A stretch of 64,000 nucleotides of DNA from Massilia sp. Se16.2.3. GTDB taxonomy: Bacteria; Pseudomonadota; Gammaproteobacteria; Burkholderiales; Burkholderiaceae_D. Shown piece by piece: positions 59,257 through 64,000 of this stretch (positions are counted from its first letter, which is position 1; each line of letters begins with the position of its first letter). Below the pieces are notes generated by a model that saw only the letters and a program-made list of their open reading frames with translations, was not told the DNA's origin and did not search any database. The stretch covers positions 3,224,001-3,288,000 of the forward strand of contig NZ_CP050451.1 in the NCBI RefSeq assembly GCF_014171595.1, given 5' to 3'. Made by a program: the position numbers and the translations under genes.

Positions 59257-60952
59257 TTATGCCGGTTCGGCGTGCTCCACCAGCAGCTGCACTTTAGTGA
59301 CCCCGTTGTACTCGTTGGCGTCCAGCCTGAACGCCACGCGCGCACGGTCTCCCAGCCCCTCGGTGCGGCCGAACCAGATGGCGTCGTAGCGGCGGCCATT
59401 CTTCTCCAGCAGCAGTTTCAGGTGCTTTTCCTTCAGGATGCGCTGGCTCAGCACGCGGAATTCGTCGCAGAACACGGGCGGCGCAAAGCCCTGGCCCCAG
59501 ACCTGGCCATCGCACAGCTCGATGAAGGCGGTGGAGTAGAACTCGTCCTCGAGCGGGCCGTCGGTCTCGACCACGCGCTCGAGCTGGGCTTCGGTCAGCC
59601 AGGCGCGGCCCACGGCCTCGAAGGCCTGGCAGAAGGTGTCGAAGGATTCGTGGCGGATGGTGAGGCCGGCCGCCATCGCGTGGCCGCCGAACTTGTCGAT
59701 CAGGCCTGGCACGCGTTTGGATACCAGGTCGAGCGCGTCGCGCATGTGAAAGCCGGGGATCGAGCGGCCCGAACCCTTGATGAGGCCCGCGCCGCCCGGC
59801 GCGAAGGTGATCGTCGGCCGGAAGAACTTTTCCTTCAGGCGCGAGGCGACGATGCCGATCACGCCCTGGTGCCAGCCTTCGTCGAACACGGCAATCGTGC
59901 TGCTGTCCTGGGGCGCGAAGCTGTCCAGGTGCAGCAGGGCGGTATCCTGCATCTCGGCTTCGATTTCGCGGCGCTTGAGGTTGATTTCGTTGAGCTGCTG
60001 GGCGATCGCCCAGGCGCGGCCCTCGTCGTCGGTGGTGAGGCACTCGATCCCGAGCGACATGTCTTCCAGCCTTCCGGCGGCGTTCAGGCGCGGACCGAGC
60101 GCAAAACCCAGGTCGAACGGCGAGGCGCAGCGCGCTTCGCGGCCTGCGACCCGGAACAGCGCCGCGACGCCCGCATGCATGCGCCCGGCGCGCATGCGTT
60201 TGATGCCCGGGCGACCAGGATGCGGTTGTTGGCGTCCAGGCGCACCACGTCGGCCACCGTGCCCAGCGCGACCAGGTCGAGCAGGTTGTCCAGCTTCGGC
60301 TGGTTCTGCGCATCGAACACGCCGCGCCGGCGCAGTTCCGCGCGCAGGGCCAGCAGCACGTAGAAGACGACGCCGACGCCGGCCAGGTGCTTGCTCGGAA
60401 AGCCGCACTCGGGCTGGTTCGGGTTGACGATCACGCGCGCCGGCGGCAAGGCGTCGCCCGGCAGGTGGTGGTCGGTGACGACGACTTCGATGCCGCGCCG
60501 GTTCGCCTCCAGCACGCCCTCGATGCTGGCGATGCCGTTGTCGACCGTGATGATGATGTCCGGGGACTTTTCGCGCGCGGTCAGTTCGACGATCTCGGGC
60601 GTGAGGCCATAGCCGTACTCGAAGCGGTTCGGCACGATGTAGTCGACCTGCGCGCCCATCGCGCGCAGCCCGCGCAGGGCCACGGCGCAGGCGGTGGCGC
60701 CGTCGCAGTCGTAGTCGGCGACGATGGTCATCTTCTTGCCGGCGCCAATCGAGTCGGCCAGGAACACGGCCGCGGCATCGATATGGCGCAGCGCGTTCGG
60801 CGGCACCGGGGCCGCCAGTTCGCTCGCCAGTTCGCGCGGGTCGGTCGGCCGCGCGCGGCGTAGATGCGCGCCAGCACGGGGTGCACGCCGCCCTGGCGCA
60901 GCATTTCGGAATGGCGCACGGGGCAGGGGCGGGTGGAGAGTCGGGTTTTCAC
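59257..60952 (-). CDS. recJ: Single-stranded-DNA exonuclease RecJ (two one-base losses)
   Basis: RecJ is a 5'-3' exonuclease used in recombination and mismatch repair. The DHH motifs are present: MTIVADYDCDGATACAVALR, ITVDNGI, VVVTDHHLPGD and then the DHHA1 domain with GLIKGSGRSIPGF and DKFGGHAMAAGLTIR. The frame breaks near 60845 (after ARIYAARGR) and near 60205 (after RILVAR). Single-base additions restore PTDPRELASELA and GIKRMRAGRMHAGVAALFRV. The GTG start overlaps the stop of the upstream gene (GTGA). As recJ is well conserved, errors in the sequence are likely. Confidence 0.9.
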
Positions 60953-61984
60953 AGCAGTCGGTCCAGGGTGGGGCGGCGCCAGAACTTGCGTTGCGCCAGG
61001 GCGTTGGTGGTGAATTCGGCCAGGGCCTCGCGGTGCCCGAGCACGAGCGACACGCCGCGCAGGCGTCCCTTCATCAAGGCTGCCAGGATGGGTGCGAACA
61101 GCCCGGCTTCAAGCATCTGCATCTGCGCGACCCAGCCGCCCCAGTCGGCGGCGCGGGCATAGGGCGCCACGCTGCCGCACACAAGCACGGTGTCGGTTGC
61201 GAAGCCGGTCGACAGCGCGGCGATGAGCGCGGCGGGATCGTCGATGCGGACGTCGCTGAGTGCGGCCAGCCATGGCGGCGTGTCGAGCGCTGCCAGGCGC
61301 AGGCCAGGTGCGCGCTGGCGCGTGGCCTCGGCGCCGCCCCAGAGCCAGAAGCCGTTCACGGCCGGCAGCCGGCGCGCTTCGCGGGCAGCGTTGACCGGGT
61401 GCGCATGCCATTCGATCTGCACCTCGTTCTGCAGGCGCCTGAAGGCGGCAGCCTGGGCGCCTATCGGCATCCAGTCGGTCAGGTCCATGCCCGGGGCCGC
61501 GTCGACGGTCGCCGTGTCGAGTTCGCCCCAGCCGTCGGCACGCATGAACCAGGTGGCCGCGTCGCCATACACCAGCGCATGGCCGCGCTCCTCGAACAGG
61601 GGGCGTGCGGCGTCGAACAGGGCGCGGCTCTCAGGCTCGGGCCAGGCCAAGGGCGCCGGGGTCGCCCATCATCAGGTGGGTGCGGGCAATCTCGATGTGC
61701 ACCGGCTGCACGACGAACCAGGTGCCTGCTGCCTGCTCCACCCCGTAGGCGCGCATCGCCGCTGCCGCGACCGCCGGGCGTCCAGCATCCTGCAGGCCGA
61801 GGAAGCGCGCCAGCCATGTTTCGTGCGGCAGGGCGCGTACCGCGTCGTCGCCCGGCAGGCGCGCATGGTGCGCGGTCTTCGAGGTCAAGGCGGCGAGGGC
61901 GGGAGCCTGCAGGGCACGCACCAGGTCGGGCGCGAATTCGGTGACGGGGAGGGCGTACGGAAGGACGATCGTGAGCTGGGACAT
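60949..61984 (-). CDS. Conserved hypothetical protein upstream of recJ (one extra base near 61650)
   Basis: From the ATG at 61984 the product MSQLTIVLPYALPVTEFAPD runs to HLMMGDPGAL, where the frame breaks at a ccc run (one extra base). It continues AWPEPESRALFDAARPLFEE, FRRLQNEVQIEWHAHPVNAA, VNGFWLWGGAE to the stop at 60949. Proteins of this form occur directly before recJ in betaproteobacteria and are sometimes called phosphoglycerate-mutase-like (COG4255), but no catalytic motif is clear. After repair it has about 344 residues. It is coupled to recJ. Confidence 0.75.
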
Positions 61985-62199
61985 CCCATGATTGTAAGTC
62001 AAAAGCGCGGCTGGAGCCCGGGCAATGGGCGGTGTTGACGCGTTGGCAAGCGGCCGGGCGTGCGTTCGCTTGCGCGTTTCGCAAGGGCGGCAAACGGTCG
62101 CCACGAGTCTGGCTTCCCGGCACGAATGGCGGCGCGCCCTGTCATGGATGAGCTTTGTGTGGCAAACTGCGGGGTCAAAGTTGTCAAACACTAAAATAC

Positions 62200-63474
62200 A
62201 TGAGCATCATCCACAAGCTGCCGTACGAATGGCTGGTCGGCCTGCGCTACACGCGCGCCGGCAAGCGCAGCGGCCGTAACCGGTTCATTTCCTTCATTTC
62301 GCTCATTTCCGTGGCCGGCATCGCCCTCGGCGTGGCCGCGCTGATCGTGGTGCTGTCGGTCATGAACGGCTTCCAGAAGGAAGTCACCGACCGCATGCTG
62401 TCGGTGCTGGCCCATGTCGAGATCTACGACCTGCGCGGCGCCATGCCGAACTGGCAGCAAGTCGAGCGTGACGCCCGCCGCAATCCGCAGGTGGCCGCGG
62501 CCGCACCCTTTGTCGAGCTCCAGGGCATGCTGCTGCGCGACGGCGTGATGAAGCCGGTGCTGATGCGTGGGGTGCTGCCTTCGGCCGAAGTCACCGTCTC
62601 CGACGTCGCGAAGCAGATGCGCCAGGGTAGCCTGGCCAGCCTGCGGCCCGGTTCCATGAATGTTGTGCTGGGCAGTGCGCTGGCGAAGAACCTGGGCGTG
62701 CAGCCGGGCGAGCGCATCACGATGCTGCTCGCGAGCGGTTCCGGCAGCGGCGGAGGGACGCAGAACGCGCTGCCGCGTACCCGGACCTTCGTCGTTTCCG
62801 GCATCTTCGAGGCCGGCCACTACGAATTCGATTCCGCGCTCGCGTTTGCCCACCTCGACGACGCCGCCATGGCCGCCCAGGTGAATGGCCCGTCCGGCCT
62901 GCGCCTGCGCCTGCACGACATGCACCAGGCGCCCCGCGTGGCGGCCGAGCTGCGCCGCAGCATGGGGGGCGAACTGGTGATGCGCGACTGGTCGCAGGTA
63001 AACAGCATCTGGTTTGCCGCGGTCGGCTCGCAAAAGCGCATGATGTTCATCATCCTGGCGATGATCATCGCCGTGGCCGCCTTCAACCTCGTGTCGACGC
63101 TGGTGATGACAGTAAAGGACAAGCAGGCCGACATCGCCATCCTGCGCACGCTGGGCGCCTCGCCGCGCTCGATCATGAAGATCTTTGTCGTGCAGGGGAC
63201 GCTGGTGGGCATCCTTGGCGCCGCTCTCGGCGTGGCGATGGGCGTGCTGGTGGCGCTGAACGTCGACGTCATCGTTCCCCTCATCGAACGCGTGCTCGGG
63301 GTGCAGTTCCTGTCGAAAGAGATCTACCTGATCAGCGAAATTCCTTCCGATCTGCGCTGGCCCGACGTGCTCGCCATCGGCGGCTTCGCGGTACTGCTGG
63401 CCTTCCTGGCGACGCTCTACCCCAGCTGGGCTGCCGCACGCGTCAAGCCGGCCGAAGCGCTGCGCTACGAATGA
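62200..63474 (+). CDS. lolC: Lipoprotein-releasing ABC transporter permease LolC/E
   Basis: The permease part of LolCDE removes outer-membrane lipoproteins from the inner membrane. The 424-residue protein has a first membrane helix after LPYEWLVGLRYTRAGKRSGR (FISLISVAGIALGVAALIVV), a large periplasmic domain (about 50-265), and three C-terminal helices with KDKQADIAILRTLGASPRSI. The conserved end PSWAAARVKPAEALRYE is present. The ATG at 62200 fits the family. It is followed 37 bases later by a second very similar gene; lolD is not seen before the window ends. Confidence 0.93.
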   Translation: MSIIHKLPYEWLVGLRYTRAGKRSGRNRFISFISLISVAGIALGVAALIVVLSVMNGFQKEVTDRMLSVLAHVEIYDLRGAMPNWQQVERDARRNPQVAAAAPFVELQGMLLRDGVMKPVLMRGVLPSAEVTVSDVAKQMRQGSLASLRPGSMNVVLGSALAKNLGVQPGERITMLLASGSGSGGGTQNALPRTRTFVVSGIFEAGHYEFDSALAFAHLDDAAMAAQVNGPSGLRLRLHDMHQAPRVAAELRRSMGGELVMRDWSQVNSIWFAAVGSQKRMMFIILAMIIAVAAFNLVSTLVMTVKDKQADIAILRTLGASPRSIMKIFVVQGTLVGILGAALGVAMGVLVALNVDVIVPLIERVLGVQFLSKEIYLISEIPSDLRWPDVLAIGGFAVLLAFLATLYPSWAAARVKPAEALRYE

Positions 63475-63511
63475 GCCGCGATCACGAACCTGTTGCAAGA
63501 ATCGACGAACC

Positions 63512-64000
63512 ATGAGCTTCATCCAGAAACTTCCCTCGCATTTGCCCTATGAGTGGCTGGTCGGCCTGCGCTACACGCGTGCCGGCAGGGGCGCCGCCAA
63601 CAACGGCTTCATCTCCTTCATCTCGCTGATCTCGGTGGCCGGCATCGCGCTCGGCGTGGCGGCCCTCATCATCGTGCTGTCGGTGATGAACGGCTTCCAG
63701 AAGCAGGTGACCGACCGCATGCTGCAGGTGCTGGCCCATATCGAGGTGTTCGACCCGCGCGGCGACATGCCGCAGTGGCGCGAGGCCGAAACCCAGGCAC
63801 TGCGCCATCCTTCCGTGCGCGCCGCCGCGCCCTTCGTCGAGTCGCAAGGCCTGCTGCAGCAGGGCAGCGTAATGCGCCCGGCCAGCATTCGCGGGGTACT
63901 GCCCGAGGCCGAGCGCAAGGTGTCGGATGTGGCAAACACCATGCGCCAGGGCCGTTTCGAGTCGCTCACGCCCGGCAGCTTCCACATCGTGCTCGGCTAC
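63512..64000 (+). CDS. Second LolC/E-type permease, partial (3' end outside window)
   Basis: The 163 codons in the window start MSFIQKLPSHLPYEWLVGLR and track the previous gene closely (FISFISLISVAGIALGVAAL, VMNGFQKQVTDRMLQVLAHI, APFVESQGLLQQGSVMRPAS). It is a tandem paralog and may form the partner permease of a LolC-LolE-like pair. The end lies beyond position 64000. Confidence 0.9.
   Translation, partial: MSFIQKLPSHLPYEWLVGLRYTRAGRGAANNGFISFISLISVAGIALGVAALIIVLSVMNGFQKQVTDRMLQVLAHIEVFDPRGDMPQWREAETQALRHPSVRAAAPFVESQGLLQQGSVMRPASIRGVLPEAERKVSDVANTMRQGRFESLTPGSFHIVLGY

Overview
The window is GC-rich (visibly around 65 percent) and reads as a chromosomal segment of a betaproteobacterium of the Oxalobacteraceae, probably Massilia or a close relative. 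The basis is the class I phaC-phaR pair, the mfd-serB, recJ and lolC/E neighbourhoods, several PEP-CTERM (exosortase-sorted) secreted proteins, and the overall protein flavour. There are no rRNA, tRNA, phage or CRISPR loci. Gene density is high and most genes have ordinary housekeeping or signalling roles.

Layout. 1-7.8 kb: phaC and phaR (polyhydroxyalkanoate synthesis), rimO, a metC-like lyase, cheV, a small membrane protein and trxC. 7.8-9.8 kb: a lower-GC decayed accessory island with a vgrG 5' remnant, a following gene fragment and two copies (one dead) of a secreted immunity-like protein. 9.8-12.9 kb: DUF72, a Mut7-C RNase and a Pro-rich PEP-CTERM protein. 13-22 kb: an envelope/secretome block with small exported proteins, an SGNH hydrolase, three PEP-CTERM proteins (two are tandem PepA-like floc proteins) that each have a sigma-54 type promoter, and a subtilisin-like protease behind a cyclic-di-GMP-I riboswitch. 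22-32 kb: serB, mfd, an EamA exporter with an Lrp regulator, a patatin, a 5'-nucleotidase and two paralogous low-complexity lipoproteins. 32-37 kb: the most notable locus, a photoactive yellow protein (PYP) gene translationally coupled to a PAS-PAS-GGDEF gene and followed by a PAS-GGDEF-EAL gene, with the PYP-type p-coumarate ligase transcribed divergently. 37-51.5 kb: PBP1A, an OPT transporter, an NAD-dependent epimerase with a divergent LysR, a VOC protein, a POT transporter, ppnN, lysS, a HAD phosphatase and prfB with its programmed +1 frameshift. 51.6-64 kb: a periplasmic nucleotidase, a Sel1-type protein, a GAF regulator, a chemoreceptor, a RES-Xre toxin-antitoxin pair, recJ and two tandem lolC/E-type permeases (the last one runs off the window).

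How the pieces fit: cyclic-di-GMP recurs. A blue-light receptor is linked to enzymes that make and break it, a riboswitch reads it in front of a secreted protease, and neighbouring sigma-54/PEP-CTERM genes belong to the floc/biofilm matrix programme. Extragenic palindromes (CGTAGGGTGG...CCACGCGG type) mark many intergenic gaps.

Caveat: about 18 reading-frame breaks occur in otherwise intact genes, including recJ and serB. Nearly all fit the loss of one base, often in G/C runs. I read most of them as sequence errors rather than real pseudogenes and give the full reconstructed extent of each gene.
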